Positions 1-7,885 of a stretch of 64,000 bases of DNA are shown in pieces. Positions within the stretch are counted from its first letter, which is position 1. Each line of letters starts with the position of its first letter. The position numbers and the translations under genes are program-made. Below the pieces are notes generated by a model. It was given only the letters and a program-made list of their open reading frames with translations, was not told where the DNA came from and ran no database searches. Source of the stretch: Maritimibacter harenae. Lineage in GTDB: Bacteria > Pseudomonadota > Alphaproteobacteria > Rhodobacterales > Rhodobacteraceae. The stretch is from NCBI RefSeq assembly GCF_009882975.1, contig NZ_WTUX01000011.1:1-64000 (forward strand). Direction: 5' to 3'.

Positions 1-69
1 GTCCCATCATCGCCAGTCCCCCCAAACCTTGCAGGAATTGAATCAGCAGGATGACCCTCGATCAAGCGC

Positions 70-109
70 GAGTTTTTCAACGGAATACGCCGATGCTGTT
101 GAAAAAGTC
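70..109. repeat. Palindromic left end of the IS (two facing end copies)
   Basis: GAGTTTTTCAAC (70-81) and GTTGAAAAAGTC (98-109) face each other across 16 bases. The second is the expected left terminal repeat. The first matches the orientation of the right terminal repeat at 1661-1682 (18 of 22 positions over 70-91). The left border therefore looks like a right end abutting a left end, as in a tandem or circular-junction arrangement of related elements. Confidence 0.6.
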
Positions 110-171
110 TTTGTTGCGGCGCGGCAAGTCTTTCGATTCACTCGATTATGAAGGTCTGGGAGGATTTCGCG

Positions 172-1557
172 ATGATGGGCAGGCAGGAAGCACCGGCGCA
201 GCTGTTCTATGACTTCGATCTGGAGCGTCATGTTCCTTCCGCTCATATGCTCCGCGAGATCGACCGGTTCTTCGACGTGGATGGAACGCGGGAGGCTCTG
301 CGCCCCTTCTACAGCCACCTCGGCCGTCCCTCGATCGATCCAGAATTGATCATCCGCATGTTGGTCATCGGTTACGTCATGGGCATCCGATCGGAACGTC
401 GCCTCTGCGCCGAAGTCCATTTGAACCTCGCCTATCGGTGGTTCTGTCGGCTGGGCTTGGAGGGAAAGGTTCCGGATCACTCGACGTTCTCGCGGTATCG
501 CCACGGCAAGTTTCGCGAAAGCAATCTGCTGCGACAGGTTTTCGAAGCCACGGTCGAGCGGTGCCTTAGGGAGGACTTGGTGTCCGGCGAGGGCTTTGCC
601 GTGGATGCCAGCCTGATCTCCGCTGACGCCAACAAGGCTCGCTCAATCGCAGCCGAGGACTGGAGCCCTGATGTCGCACATGAGGCTGGCAACCGGGCGG
701 CGCGGGAATATCTGGAAACGCTGGATGATGCCGCCTTCGGCGCCGCGTCACCGACCCAGCCGAAGTTCGTGGCCAAGTCCGATCCAGCCGCACAATGGAC
801 CCGCGCCGAGGAAAGTCGCCCCTATTTTGCTTACGCCACCAACTACCTGATCGACACCAAGAGCTCGGTAATCATGGATGTTGAGGCGACGCGCGCCATT
901 CGCCAGGCCGAAGTCGGGGCGTCGCGCACGATGCTCGACAGAACCGAGAAACGGTTCGGGATTAGGCCGGATTGGCTGGCCGCCGACACGGCATACGGCA
1001 ACGCCGAGAACCTCGGCTGGCTGGTCGAGCAGCGCAGCATAATCCCCTTCATCCCGGTTATCGACAAGTCGGAGCGGACCGATGGCACCTGGTCCAGATC
1101 CGACTTCGAATGGGACGAGGCGAACAATCAATACATCTGCCCCGAGGGTCATGCCCTAAGGCAATACCGCCGGAACTACTCCGATCCGAACCGGGGTCAG
1201 GACACCGGTGGGCGGAAGAAATATCGCGCCTTGAAGGCGACATGTCAGGCCTGTCCATCCAAGGAGATTTGCTGCCCGAAAGCGGAGGCCCGATACGTCA
1301 CCCGTGAACCCCACGAGGAAGCACGCGAGTTCGCCCGCGCATGCCGCAAGACCAAGGCCTACAAGGTATCCCGAGACAAGCGGAAGAAGGTAGAGATGCT
1401 CTTCGCCCACTTGAAGCGCATTCTCGGGCTGAACCGACTACGCCTGCGCGGCCCAAATGGTGCCAAAGACGAATTCCTCCTCGCCGCCATCGCCCAGAAC
1501 CTCCGAAAGCTCGCAAAGCTGCGGCCTCAGTGCCCCAGTTCGGAGGCCACGGCATGA
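172..1557 (+). CDS. IS1182-family transposase
   Basis: The gene encodes a DDE transposase of about 461 residues that would cut and join the element's ends. The N-terminal part (LERHVPSAHMLREID, then PSIDPELIIRMLVIGY and SERRLCAEVHLNLAYRWF) is typical of the IS1182/IS5-like group. Candidate catalytic residues are the Asp in GEGFAVDASLIS, the Asp in LAADTAYGNAEN and the Glu in KVEMLFAHLKRIL near the C terminus. A cysteine-rich stretch (CPEGH, CQACPSKEICCP) precedes the last catalytic block, as usual in this family. An ATG at 148 is in frame, but GGGAGG at 158-163 sits eight bases before the ATG at 172, so that start is preferred. The gene looks intact, so the element may still be active. Confidence 0.9.
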   Translation: MMGRQEAPAQLFYDFDLERHVPSAHMLREIDRFFDVDGTREALRPFYSHLGRPSIDPELIIRMLVIGYVMGIRSERRLCAEVHLNLAYRWFCRLGLEGKVPDHSTFSRYRHGKFRESNLLRQVFEATVERCLREDLVSGEGFAVDASLISADANKARSIAAEDWSPDVAHEAGNRAAREYLETLDDAAFGAASPTQPKFVAKSDPAAQWTRAEESRPYFAYATNYLIDTKSSVIMDVEATRAIRQAEVGASRTMLDRTEKRFGIRPDWLAADTAYGNAENLGWLVEQRSIIPFIPVIDKSERTDGTWSRSDFEWDEANNQYICPEGHALRQYRRNYSDPNRGQDTGGRKKYRALKATCQACPSKEICCPKAEARYVTREPHEEAREFARACRKTKAYKVSRDKRKKVEMLFAHLKRILGLNRLRLRGPNGAKDEFLLAAIAQNLRKLAKLRPQCPSSEATA

Positions 1558-1660
1558 TCTAAGTGGCCCAATAGTAGCCACGAAGCGGCGCGACGGGCGA
1601 TTGCCCGAACCAAACGGCGACATCCAAGGCTAAGCGCAGCTCAAGACGTGTTCTCAGGCC

Positions 1661-1682
1661 GATTTTTTCAACAAAATCCGCC
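1661..1682. repeat. Right terminal repeat of the IS
   Basis: GATTTTTTCAAC followed by an AAAATCCGCC stretch. It is inverted relative to 98-109 (11 of 12 bases) and direct relative to 70-91 (18 of 22). It marks the approximate right border about 100 bases after the transposase stop. The 100 bases between stop and repeat contain no other recognisable gene. Confidence 0.6.
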
Positions 1683-1762
1683 CGATCCATCATACGAGTT
1701 GAGTGCCGCGACCGCACCAAAGTCTGGGTTCGGTGGAGCATCGCTCCCCAGGACTTCGTGCG

Positions 1763-1786
1763 AAACTGTAAACCAAACTGTAAACC
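1763..1786. repeat. Tandem duplicated 12-mer AAACTGTAAACC
   Basis: Two perfect, directly adjacent copies of AAACTGTAAACC (1763-1774 and 1775-1786). They lie between the insertion sequence and the tRNA-Cys gene. Their role is unknown. They could be protein-binding repeats or a remnant of an integrated element that used the tRNA 3' end. Confidence 0.6.
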
Positions 1787-1793
1787 ACGCGCA

Positions 1794-1816
1794 TTCGGCC
1801 CGAAATTCGGGCCGAA
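1794..1816 (-). terminator. Hairpin downstream of tRNA-Cys
   Basis: TTCGGCCCGAA (1794-1804) and TTCGGGCCGAA (1806-1816) form a perfect 11-bp inverted repeat around one base. It lies 27 bases beyond the tRNA-Cys 3' end in the direction of transcription. There is no clear T-run, so termination is plausible but not certain. Confidence 0.45.
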
Positions 1817-1842
1817 ACATCCGCTAAGTCATTGAAAGGTAA

Positions 1843-1916
1843 TGGAGGCGAGTACCGGAATCGAACCGGTGTACACGGATTTGCAATCCGCTGCGTCACC
1901 ACTCCGCCAACTCGCC
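1843..1916 (-). tRNA. tRNA-Cys (GCA)
   Basis: Read on the minus strand, the gene folds as a cloverleaf. The acceptor GGCGAGT pairs with ACTCGCC, the anticodon stem-loop GCGGATTGCAAATCCG carries anticodon GCA, and the T arm CCGGTTCGAATCCGG contains TTCGAAT. The discriminator base is U, as in tRNA-Cys, and the 3' CCA is encoded (1843-1845). The gene is 74 nt long with CCA. The IS and tandem repeat lie downstream of its 3' end, the usual side for integration. Confidence 0.95.
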
Positions 1917-2048
1917 GAAGGGTGCAGCGGAGATAGCTCATGGAAACGGGGCGTGCAAGGGGGTAGAGGCGGCTCCGCGTTATTGCGGCCTTCGGGTTTA
2001 TGTGGCAAGAGACGCACGCAGCCACAGACCCAGACAGGACGGGATCCC

Positions 2049-2702
2049 ATGAGCGATTTCCAGACCCGGCGCACGATGATGGTGGACACGCAGGTGCGCC
2101 CCTCGGACGTGACGAAATACCCGATCATCGACGCCATGCTCGCCGTGCCGCGCGAAGACTTCGTGCCGGACGATCAACGCGAAGCGGCCTATGCCGAGGA
2201 GCAGATCGAACTCGCCCCGGGCCGTGTCCTGCTGGAGGCGCGCACCTTCGCCAAGATGCTCGACACGCTCTCGATCCAGCCCGACGAGGTGGTGCTGGAC
2301 CTGGCCGCGGGTCTTGGCTACGGCGCCGCGGTTCTCGCCCGCCTGGGCGATTTCGTCGTGGCGCTCGAAGAGGACGAGGATCTCGCGGGCGAGGCCGAGA
2401 GCCGGCTCGCGGGCGAGGGGGTCGACAATGTGGCCGTGATCACCGGCCCGCTGGTCGAGGGCGCGGCCAAGCATGGCCCCTACGACGTGATCCTGGTCGA
2501 GGGCGCGGTCGAGAACCTGCCCGAAACCATCACCGACCAACTGCGTGAAAATGGTCGCATTGTTGCACTTTTTTCCGAGGGCAGTCTTGGAATCGTGAGG
2601 ATCGGACGCAAGATCGACGGGGCGGTGAACTGGCGTTTCGCGTTCAACGCGTCGGCGCCGACGCTGCCGGGATTTGAACGGGCGAAGGATTTCGCCCTCT
2701 GA
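2049..2702 (+). CDS. pcm: Protein-L-isoaspartate O-methyltransferase
   Basis: A 217-residue cytoplasmic enzyme that methylates isoaspartyl residues in damaged proteins with S-adenosylmethionine. The N terminus ([20 protein letters not shown]) and PREDFVP are typical of the alphaproteobacterial pcm group. The SAM-binding motif I is seen as [17 protein letters not shown] at about residue 77, with the acidic post-I segment EEDEDL following. The start at 2049 is preferred over an in-frame ATG at 1842 because the longer form would run across tRNA-Cys. The gene is 35 bases before tolC on the same strand. The pcm-tolC-popZ order is common in alphaproteobacteria, so co-transcription is likely. The glycine motif is weaker than in E. 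coli Pcm, but the family call seems safe. Confidence 0.88.
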   Translation: MSDFQTRRTMMVDTQVRPSDVTKYPIIDAMLAVPREDFVPDDQREAAYAEEQIELAPGRVLLEARTFAKMLDTLSIQPDEVVLDLAAGLGYGAAVLARLGDFVVALEEDEDLAGEAESRLAGEGVDNVAVITGPLVEGAAKHGPYDVILVEGAVENLPETITDQLRENGRIVALFSEGSLGIVRIGRKIDGAVNWRFAFNASAPTLPGFERAKDFAL

Positions 2703-2737
2703 CGTCGAAAAACAGAACAGGCGAGGACGGGCACCAC

Positions 2738-4186
2738 ATGCGACAGGCACTTTCGGGATTGGCACGGCGCGGTGTGGGTACCGCGCTGGCCGCGCTCTTC
2801 GCGCTCTGGACCGGGGCCGTGATGGCCGAAACGCTGCCGGACGCGATGGTGTCGGCCTACAAGAATTCCGGTCTTCTCGACCAGCAGCGCGCGCTTCTGC
2901 GTGCCGAGGATGAAAACGTCGCCGTGGCGGTTTCGGGCCTGCGCCCGATGCTGAACTATTCGGCCTCCGTGAATGCGCAGCGCAGCGCGAATTCCCCGAG
3001 CTCGCCGACCACGCCCGCGCTGAGTGACAGCCTGTCGGCCTCGCTCCAGCTGACCGCCAGCATGCTGCTTTACGATTTCGGGGCGACCAAGACCCGGATC
3101 GCCATCGCGCGGGAAAACGTGATGATGGCGCGGGACTCGCTCGTGGGGGCGGAGCAGAACGTGCTCCTGAACGCCGTGAACGCTTATCTCGACGTGATCT
3201 CGGCGAACGAGAACGTGGCGCTTCAGGCCAATTCCGTGCGCCTCATCACGCAGGAACTGCGCGCCGCCCGCGATCGGTTCGAGGTGGGCGAGATCACCCA
3301 GACCGACGTGTCGCTGGCCGAGGCACGGCTGGCCGCCGCCCGCTCGGCCGAGGCCGCGGCGCAAGGCAGCCTGATGGTCGCGCGCGAGGCTTACAAGGCC
3401 GCCGTCGGCCATTACCCGGGCGCCGTCGCCCCGCCGCCCGCGCCGCCGCGCATCCCCAACACGGTCGAGGCAGCGAAGGCCCAGGCGCGCGAGCGTCACC
3501 CCGACATCAAGGCCGCGCAGCGCTCCGTGAAGGTCGCCGAAATGGCGATCGAACTGGCCCGCAAGGACATGTTGCCGACGCTGTCGGCGAACGCCTCGGC
3601 CACCGCGACGGCCAATTCGCGCACCGTCTACAATCCGACCGTCACCAGCAAAGGCACCAACGGGACGCTGTCGGCCGGCGTGTCGCTCTCGGGGCCGATC
3701 TACACCGGCGGCCGGCTCTCGGCGCTCTACCGGCAGGCGCGGGCGCAGGCCGAAGCTTCGCGCGCGGCGCTGCTGTTGGCCACGCAGGGCATCGACCAGG
3801 CGGTGGGCAACGCCTGGGCACAGCTTTCGATCGCGACCGCGAGCCTGCAGGCGACCGACCGGCAGATCCGGGCAAGCCGCGTGGCGCTCAGGGGCGCACG
3901 CGAAGAGGCCGAGCTGGGTGCGCGCACCACGCTGGACGTGCTCAACGCGGAGCAGGAACTGCTCGATGCGCTCGCCTCGCAGATCCAGGCGCGTTCGGAC
4001 CAGTACGCCGCGATCTACGGGCTCCTGTCCGCTATGGGCCTTCTGACCGCCGATCACCTGGGGCTCGGCATCCGGACCTATGACCCCGAGGCGTATTACA
4101 ACGCCGTGCAGGGCGCGCCGACCCGCGTCGTGAGCCCGCAGGGCGAGAAGCTCGACCACATTCTCGAAGTTCTGGGAAAACAGTAA
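2738..4186 (+). CDS. tolC: TolC-family outer-membrane efflux protein
   Basis: A 482-residue outer-membrane channel for type I secretion and multidrug efflux. A signal peptide covers residues 1-30 (SGLARRG, then a hydrophobic core ending VMA before ETLPDAM). Two OEP repeats follow, with the long helical segments DSLVGAEQNVLLNAVNAYLD and RFEVGEITQTDVSLAEARL in the first half and ELGARTTLDVLNAEQELLDA in the second. The pair of EAR/NAEQELL motifs is diagnostic. Length fits the TolC family. It follows pcm by 35 bases with AGGCGAGG upstream of the ATG. The MacAB-like operon at 33-37 kb lacks its own outer-membrane gene, so this protein could serve it, though that is only inferred. Confidence 0.92.
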   Translation: MRQALSGLARRGVGTALAALFALWTGAVMAETLPDAMVSAYKNSGLLDQQRALLRAEDENVAVAVSGLRPMLNYSASVNAQRSANSPSSPTTPALSDSLSASLQLTASMLLYDFGATKTRIAIARENVMMARDSLVGAEQNVLLNAVNAYLDVISANENVALQANSVRLITQELRAARDRFEVGEITQTDVSLAEARLAAARSAEAAAQGSLMVAREAYKAAVGHYPGAVAPPPAPPRIPNTVEAAKAQARERHPDIKAAQRSVKVAEMAIELARKDMLPTLSANASATATANSRTVYNPTVTSKGTNGTLSAGVSLSGPIYTGGRLSALYRQARAQAEASRAALLLATQGIDQAVGNAWAQLSIATASLQATDRQIRASRVALRGAREEAELGARTTLDVLNAEQELLDALASQIQARSDQYAAIYGLLSAMGLLTADHLGLGIRTYDPEAYYNAVQGAPTRVVSPQGEKLDHILEVLGKQ

Positions 4187-4297
4187 CTTCATCGGCACGC
4201 CTGCACCGGTTCGCGGTTAATCTGCGCCGGCGGATTGCCCGAACGCGTCCGGCTGGGTATCCTGTAAGACGAGGCTTTATCGGGACAGAACGAATCC

Positions 4298-5146
4298 ATG
4301 TCGGATCCAGTGACCAATGCGGAAATCGAAGACGTGCTGACGGCGGTCCGTCGGCTCGTCACCTCGGGCGGCGAAACACGGCACGACGAGGCGCCATCGG
4401 GGCGCATCGGCAAGCTGGTGCTGACGCCCGCCTTCCGCGTGGACTTGGACGAGACGCCGGAACCGTCTGCCGATCCGGACCCCGCCCCGCGTGATCCCAA
4501 TGCCTCGTCGCTCGAATCGCTCGTTCAGGACGCGATCGGGGCGGACCATGATGCGCCGGCGCAGGCACAGCCGGCCGAGGACGAAAGCGTCCGGGAGGAG
4601 GACTCCGGGGAAGACATGTCGCTCGAGGACCGCATCGCGGAGCTCGAGGCGGTCGTGACCAGCTCCGAGGACGAAGAGTGGGACGCCGAAGAGGACGAGA
4701 CGGAAGAGGCACCGACAGCGGGCCTGCACCGGCTTTTCGCCCATCGCGGCGGTGACGCGGACGAAGCGCCGATGGCCGACATGGTCGAAGCGCCCGATCC
4801 GGACCCGGTCGGCGTGGGCGAGGCGGTCGAGATCGACGTCCAGGCCTGGGAAGACGTGGAGGAGGGTGACGATACGCCGACCTTCCGCACCGCTTCGGAC
4901 GAGGCGGACGACAGCTACGAAGACACGGACTACAGCGCCGAGATCCATGAGTTGAGCGAAAGCTACCGTGCGCCCGCCGAGGTGGACGACGACATGGTGA
5001 TCGACGAGGACATGCTGCGCGAAATCGTCGGGCGGCTCGTGCGGGAAGAGCTTCAGGGCACGATGGGCGAACGCATCACCCGCAACCTGCGCCGCATGGT
5101 CCGGCGCGAGATTGCGCGCGCGATGGCGCTCAAGGACCTGGACTGA
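4298..5146 (+). CDS. PopZ-like cell-pole organising protein (DUF2497)
   Basis: A 282-residue acidic protein built like PopZ. A short N-terminal helix (NAEIEDVLTAVRRLVTSG) corresponds to the EEILASIRRII client-binding motif. A long Asp/Glu-rich, low-complexity linker runs from about residue 40 to 225. A C-terminal amphipathic block (EEDMLREIVGRLVREELQ, then ITRNLRRMVRREIARA) corresponds to the oligomerisation domain. PopZ proteins form a polar hub that anchors ParB and other partners. Gene order supports the call, because DUF2497 genes usually follow pcm and tolC and precede valS. Here valS is absent and cobQ converges 20 bases beyond the stop. Function is inferred from family and not proven in this group. 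Confidence 0.72.
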   Translation: MSDPVTNAEIEDVLTAVRRLVTSGGETRHDEAPSGRIGKLVLTPAFRVDLDETPEPSADPDPAPRDPNASSLESLVQDAIGADHDAPAQAQPAEDESVREEDSGEDMSLEDRIAELEAVVTSSEDEEWDAEEDETEEAPTAGLHRLFAHRGGDADEAPMADMVEAPDPDPVGVGEAVEIDVQAWEDVEEGDDTPTFRTASDEADDSYEDTDYSAEIHELSESYRAPAEVDDDMVIDEDMLREIVGRLVREELQGTMGERITRNLRRMVRREIARAMALKDLD

Positions 5147-5166
5147 CACCCATCCATTCGGACGGT

Positions 5167-6615
5167 TCAGCGCGCCATCGCGAAGAGCGCGTCTATGTCG
5201 AGATGCGTCTCGAGATGCGCGGCGAGCGCGTCGAGCGTCTCATCCACCTGTGAAGAATAGGACAATTCGGACATTTCCCCCCCGAGCCCGGCAAGGTAGG
5301 CCCGCCTGAACCCGTCGGATTCGAACAATCCGTGCAGGTAGCTGCCCCGCACCCGGCCGCTGGCGTCCGCGGCCCCCTCGGGGCGGTCGCCGATGGTGAG
5401 CCAGGCGCGCGCGGTATCCGGCCCGGCGGTGCGGCCCAGGTGGATCTCGTAGCCCGTGACCGGCTCGCCGCTGTCGCGGTCCTGCGCGGTGGTCCGCGAC
5501 AGGTGCTTTTCCGGTTCCAGCCGCGTCACCACGTCGAGATGCCCCAGCCCCGGAACCGCACCCGGCGGGCCCTCGAGCCCGTCGGCATCCACGATCTCGC
5601 GCCCGAGCATCTGGTAGCCGCCGCACAGCCCCATCACGTGCCCGCCGCGCCGGATGTGGGCGGCAAGGTCGACGTCCCATCCCTGGGCGCGGAAATCGGC
5701 GAGGTCGGCGATGGTGGACTTGGACCCGGGGATCAGCACCAGGTCGGCATCCGCGGGCAGGGGGCGGCCCGCGGGCACGATCTCCACGCTCACGTCCGGC
5801 TCGGCGGCCAACGGGTCGAGGTCGTCGAAATTCGCGATCCGGTTCAGCCGGGGCACCACGACGCGGAAGGTGCCGCCGGGGCGCGGGGTGGCGAGATCCA
5901 TGATGTCCTCGGCGGGCAGGCGCCAGGCCTCGGGAAACCACGGGACGACACCCAGCGACGGCCAGCCCGTGTGATCGGTGATCGTGGTCAGCCCGTCGTC
6001 GAAAAGCCGTGGATCCCCCCGGAACTTGTTGATCAGGAAGGCCCCGATCCGGTCGCGGTCGGGGGCGGGGAGCACCGCGTGGGTGCCCACCAGCTGCGCG
6101 ATGACGCCGCCCCGGTCGATGTCGCCGGCCAGCACGACGGGTACGTCGGCGGCCTCGGCGAAGCCCATGTTGGCGATGTCGCCCGCCCGCAGGTTGACCT
6201 CGGCGGGGCTGCCCGCACCCTCGACCAGCACCAGGTCGGCGCCCGTGCCCAGCCGGTGGAAGCTTTCGAGCACGCGCGGCATAAGCTCGGCCTTGTGACG
6301 CCCGTAGTCGCGCGCCTTCACCGTGGCCACGCGGCGCCCCTGCACGATGACCTGCGCGCCGGTGTCGGTTTCGGGCTTGAGCAGGACCGGGTTCATGTCG
6401 ACCACCGGCTCCAGCCCCGCCGCACGCGCCTGTAGCGCCTGGGCGCGCCCGATCTCGCCCCCGTCGACGGTGACGGCGGCATTGTTGGACATGTTCTGCG
6501 GCTTGAACGGCGCGACCGATAGCCCCCGCAGCCGCGCGGCGCGCGCAAGCCCCGCGACAAGCAGCGACTTGCCCACGTTGGAGCCCGCACCCTGGATCAT
6601 GATCGCCCTGGTCAT
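5167..6615 (-). CDS. cobQ: Cobyric acid synthase
   Basis: A 482-residue ATP- and glutamine-dependent enzyme that amidates four carboxyl groups of adenosylcobyrinate a,c-diamide. The N-terminal dethiobiotin-synthetase-like domain begins [20 protein letters not shown] (P-loop) and contains [13 protein letters not shown]. The C-terminal class I glutamine amidotransferase domain has the nucleophile Cys in [12 protein letters not shown] and ends with the histidine-bearing SYLHGLFES. The ATG at 6615 is chosen because it gives the conserved MTRAIMIQG start. An upstream in-frame start at 6672 would overlap a strong hairpin. It stands alone here, without other cobalamin genes, and no cobalamin riboswitch was seen in front of it. 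Confidence 0.93.
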   Translation of the reverse strand: MTRAIMIQGAGSNVGKSLLVAGLARAARLRGLSVAPFKPQNMSNNAAVTVDGGEIGRAQALQARAAGLEPVVDMNPVLLKPETDTGAQVIVQGRRVATVKARDYGRHKAELMPRVLESFHRLGTGADLVLVEGAGSPAEVNLRAGDIANMGFAEAADVPVVLAGDIDRGGVIAQLVGTHAVLPAPDRDRIGAFLINKFRGDPRLFDDGLTTITDHTGWPSLGVVPWFPEAWRLPAEDIMDLATPRPGGTFRVVVPRLNRIANFDDLDPLAAEPDVSVEIVPAGRPLPADADLVLIPGSKSTIADLADFRAQGWDVDLAAHIRRGGHVMGLCGGYQMLGREIVDADGLEGPPGAVPGLGHLDVVTRLEPEKHLSRTTAQDRDSGEPVTGYEIHLGRTAGPDTARAWLTIGDRPEGAADASGRVRGSYLHGLFESDGFRRAYLAGLGGEMSELSYSSQVDETLDALAAHLETHLDIDALFAMAR

Positions 6616-6672
6616 GGCCCCGGTTAGCGCGCTTTTCGGCGTGAGGGAAGGGCGCGCAGGACCCGCGCGCAA

Positions 6673-6708
6673 CAGAAAAGCGCGCCCCCCAGGGGACGCG
6701 CTTTTCTG
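6673..6708 (-). terminator. Rho-independent terminator of the DUF6280 gene
   Basis: CAGAAAAGCGCG (6673-6684) and CGCGCTTTTCTG (6697-6708) form a perfect 12-bp stem, extended inward by CCCC/GGGG pairing. On the minus strand the stem ends in TTTTCTGTT, after the stop of the gene at 6727. The symmetrical A and T tracts suit termination in either direction. Confidence 0.8.
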
Positions 6709-6726
6709 ATACCGCTGACGCTGGGG

Positions 6727-7047
6727 TCAGGCGGCTTCGGCAGCTTCCGCAGCGTGGCGACGCTCGCTTTCTTCACGGGACAGCGCGACCGAGGTGCGCA
6801 CACCCTTGGCCACGAATTCCATCAGGCCAGACACGACCCGTTCGTTGGGGTCGATACCCGCGCAGGACAGCACTTCGCGCCCATCGCGCGAACGTGCCCA
6901 GCGGGCGATCTGGTCAGGGCCGTTCCCGTATTTCTTGTCGTCCGCGATCGCGTCGTCGAGGGCGGCGAGGACAACCGCAGCAAACAGCTTGCGGGCCCGA
7001 TTTCCTTGTTCATGGTTGAAGGCAGTACCGTCGACGTTGTCGAGCAT
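6727..7047 (-). CDS. Small conserved protein of the DUF6280 type
   Basis: A 106-residue soluble protein of unknown function, recognised as a family widespread in Rhodobacteraceae (DUF6280-like). It begins MLDNVDGTAFNHEQGNRARK and contains a charged core (DDAIADDKKYGNGPDQIARW, then SRDGREVLSCAGIDPNERV). A single cysteine (SCAG) and an alanine/glutamate-rich tail are the only other marks. No signal peptide or membrane segment is present. It is divergent from efp across a 218-base region holding a 40-bp palindrome, and is followed by a strong terminator, so it is probably a single-gene transcript. AAAGGACT precedes the ATG. Confidence 0.75.
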   Translation of the reverse strand: MLDNVDGTAFNHEQGNRARKLFAAVVLAALDDAIADDKKYGNGPDQIARWARSRDGREVLSCAGIDPNERVVSGLMEFVAKGVRTSVALSREESERRHAAEAAEAA

Positions 7048-7090
7048 TCCCAGTCCTTTTGTCGTTCTTGTCTTGCACTCACTGGTGTAG

Positions 7091-7130
7091 GGGCCAATAT
7101 CAGCGATCGAGAGCGATTCGATATTGGCCC
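7091..7130. repeat. 40-bp palindrome between DUF6280 gene and efp
   Basis: GGGCCAATATC (7091-7101) and GATATTGGCCC (7120-7130) are perfect 11-bp inverted arms around an 18-base centre that itself repeats GCGAT twice. A shorter hairpin GCATGG-CTG-CCATGC follows at 7135-7149. There is no T-run and the site is in a divergent region, so an operator or leader hairpin is more likely than a terminator. No known binding consensus was recognised. Confidence 0.6.
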
Positions 7131-7265
7131 AGTCGCATGGCTGCCATGCGTTTACCGCATATCACCGGGTGAAGACACACAAATTCTAGTTGGCTTGCAT
7201 GGGGCAAGTCCCCCGGATATAGGTGCGGCCGAATTATCGTCAACCTCCTGTCATGGTTTCACCAC

Positions 7266-7829
7266 ATGCCCAAAATCAACGGAAACGAGATCCGTCCCGG
7301 TAACGTGCTCGAGCACAACGATGGCCTCTGGGCCGCGGTCAAGGTCGATCACGTGAAGCCCGGCAAGGGCGGGGCATTCGCCCAGGTCGAGCTGCGCAAC
7401 CTTCGTAACGGGTCGAAGCTTAACGAACGGTTCCGCTCCGCGGACAAGGTCGAGCGCGTGCGTCTCGAGCAGAAGGACATGCAGTTCCTCTACGAAGCCG
7501 ACGACATGCTGAACTTCATGGACGCCGAGACTTTCGACCAGGTCGCGCTGCCCGCGGACATCCTGGGCGACCGGCGCCCGTTCCTTCAGGACGGCATGAC
7601 CATCGTGGTGGAGTTCTACGAAAGCGAGGCGCTGAACGCGTCGCTGCCGCAGAAAGTGACCTGCACCGTGGCCGAGACCGAGCCGGTCGTGAAGGGCCAG
7701 ACCGCCGCCAACAGCTTCAAGCCGGCCGTGCTCGACAACGGCGTTCGCATCACCGTCCCGCCCTTCGTCGGGCAGGACGAGGCGATCGTGGTCAACACGG
7801 AAACGATGGAATACGTCGAACGGGCCTGA
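7266..7829 (+). CDS. efp: Elongation factor P
   Basis: A 187-residue translation factor that binds between the ribosomal P and E sites and relieves stalling at polyproline stretches. All three beta-barrel domains are present: the N-terminal KOW-like domain ([20 protein letters not shown]), the central OB domain and the C-terminal OB domain ([20 protein letters not shown], then VPPFVG). The loop KPGKGGA carries K34, equivalent to the lysine that is beta-lysylated by EpmA in E. coli. No epmA or epmB is in this window. Length equals the family norm. The gene is single and is followed by a convergent terminator shared with the fructosamine kinase gene. Confidence 0.97.
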   Translation: MPKINGNEIRPGNVLEHNDGLWAAVKVDHVKPGKGGAFAQVELRNLRNGSKLNERFRSADKVERVRLEQKDMQFLYEADDMLNFMDAETFDQVALPADILGDRRPFLQDGMTIVVEFYESEALNASLPQKVTCTVAETEPVVKGQTAANSFKPAVLDNGVRITVPPFVGQDEAIVVNTETMEYVERA

Positions 7830-7849
7830 TCCCCGCCGACAGTGACTTC

Positions 7850-7880
7850 AAAGGCCCCGCGGCATCGCCCGGGGCCTTTT
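7850..7880. terminator. Bidirectional terminator between efp and fructosamine kinase
   Basis: AAAGGCCCC (7850-7858) pairs with GGGGCCTTT (7871-7879) around a 12-base loop, followed by T residues on the plus strand and preceded by A residues. It separates two convergent genes. Confidence 0.8.
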
Positions 7881-7885
7881 CGCGT

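Larger units (their letters stand above)
70..1690 (+). mobile_element. IS1182-like insertion sequence
   Basis: The element consists of one transposase gene flanked by imperfect terminal inverted repeats. The left copy GTTGAAAAAGTC (98-109) pairs with GATTTTTTCAAC (1661-1672) with one mismatch, and partial similarity continues outward for about nine bases on each side. The exact outer ends and any target duplication could not be fixed, so the limits given are approximate. The left end also carries a second, oppositely oriented copy (70-81). No other gene is carried. It lies about 150 bases from the 3' end of tRNA-Cys. The family call rests on the transposase sequence. Confidence 0.75.

Noticed and set aside
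1842-2048. N-terminal extension of pcm
   Set aside because: It would translate across tRNA-Cys and lacks conservation; MSDFQTRR at 2049 is the family start.
2480-4198. 572-codon minus-strand open frame over tolC
   Set aside because: Shadow of tolC codon bias without any motif.
5332-6435. 367-codon plus-strand open frame over cobQ
   Set aside because: Antisense of a well-supported gene; Gly/Val/His-rich without a domain.
6616-6726. Cobalamin riboswitch upstream of cobQ
   Set aside because: The region is short and holds the hairpin of the neighbouring gene; no B12-box-like sequence was seen.
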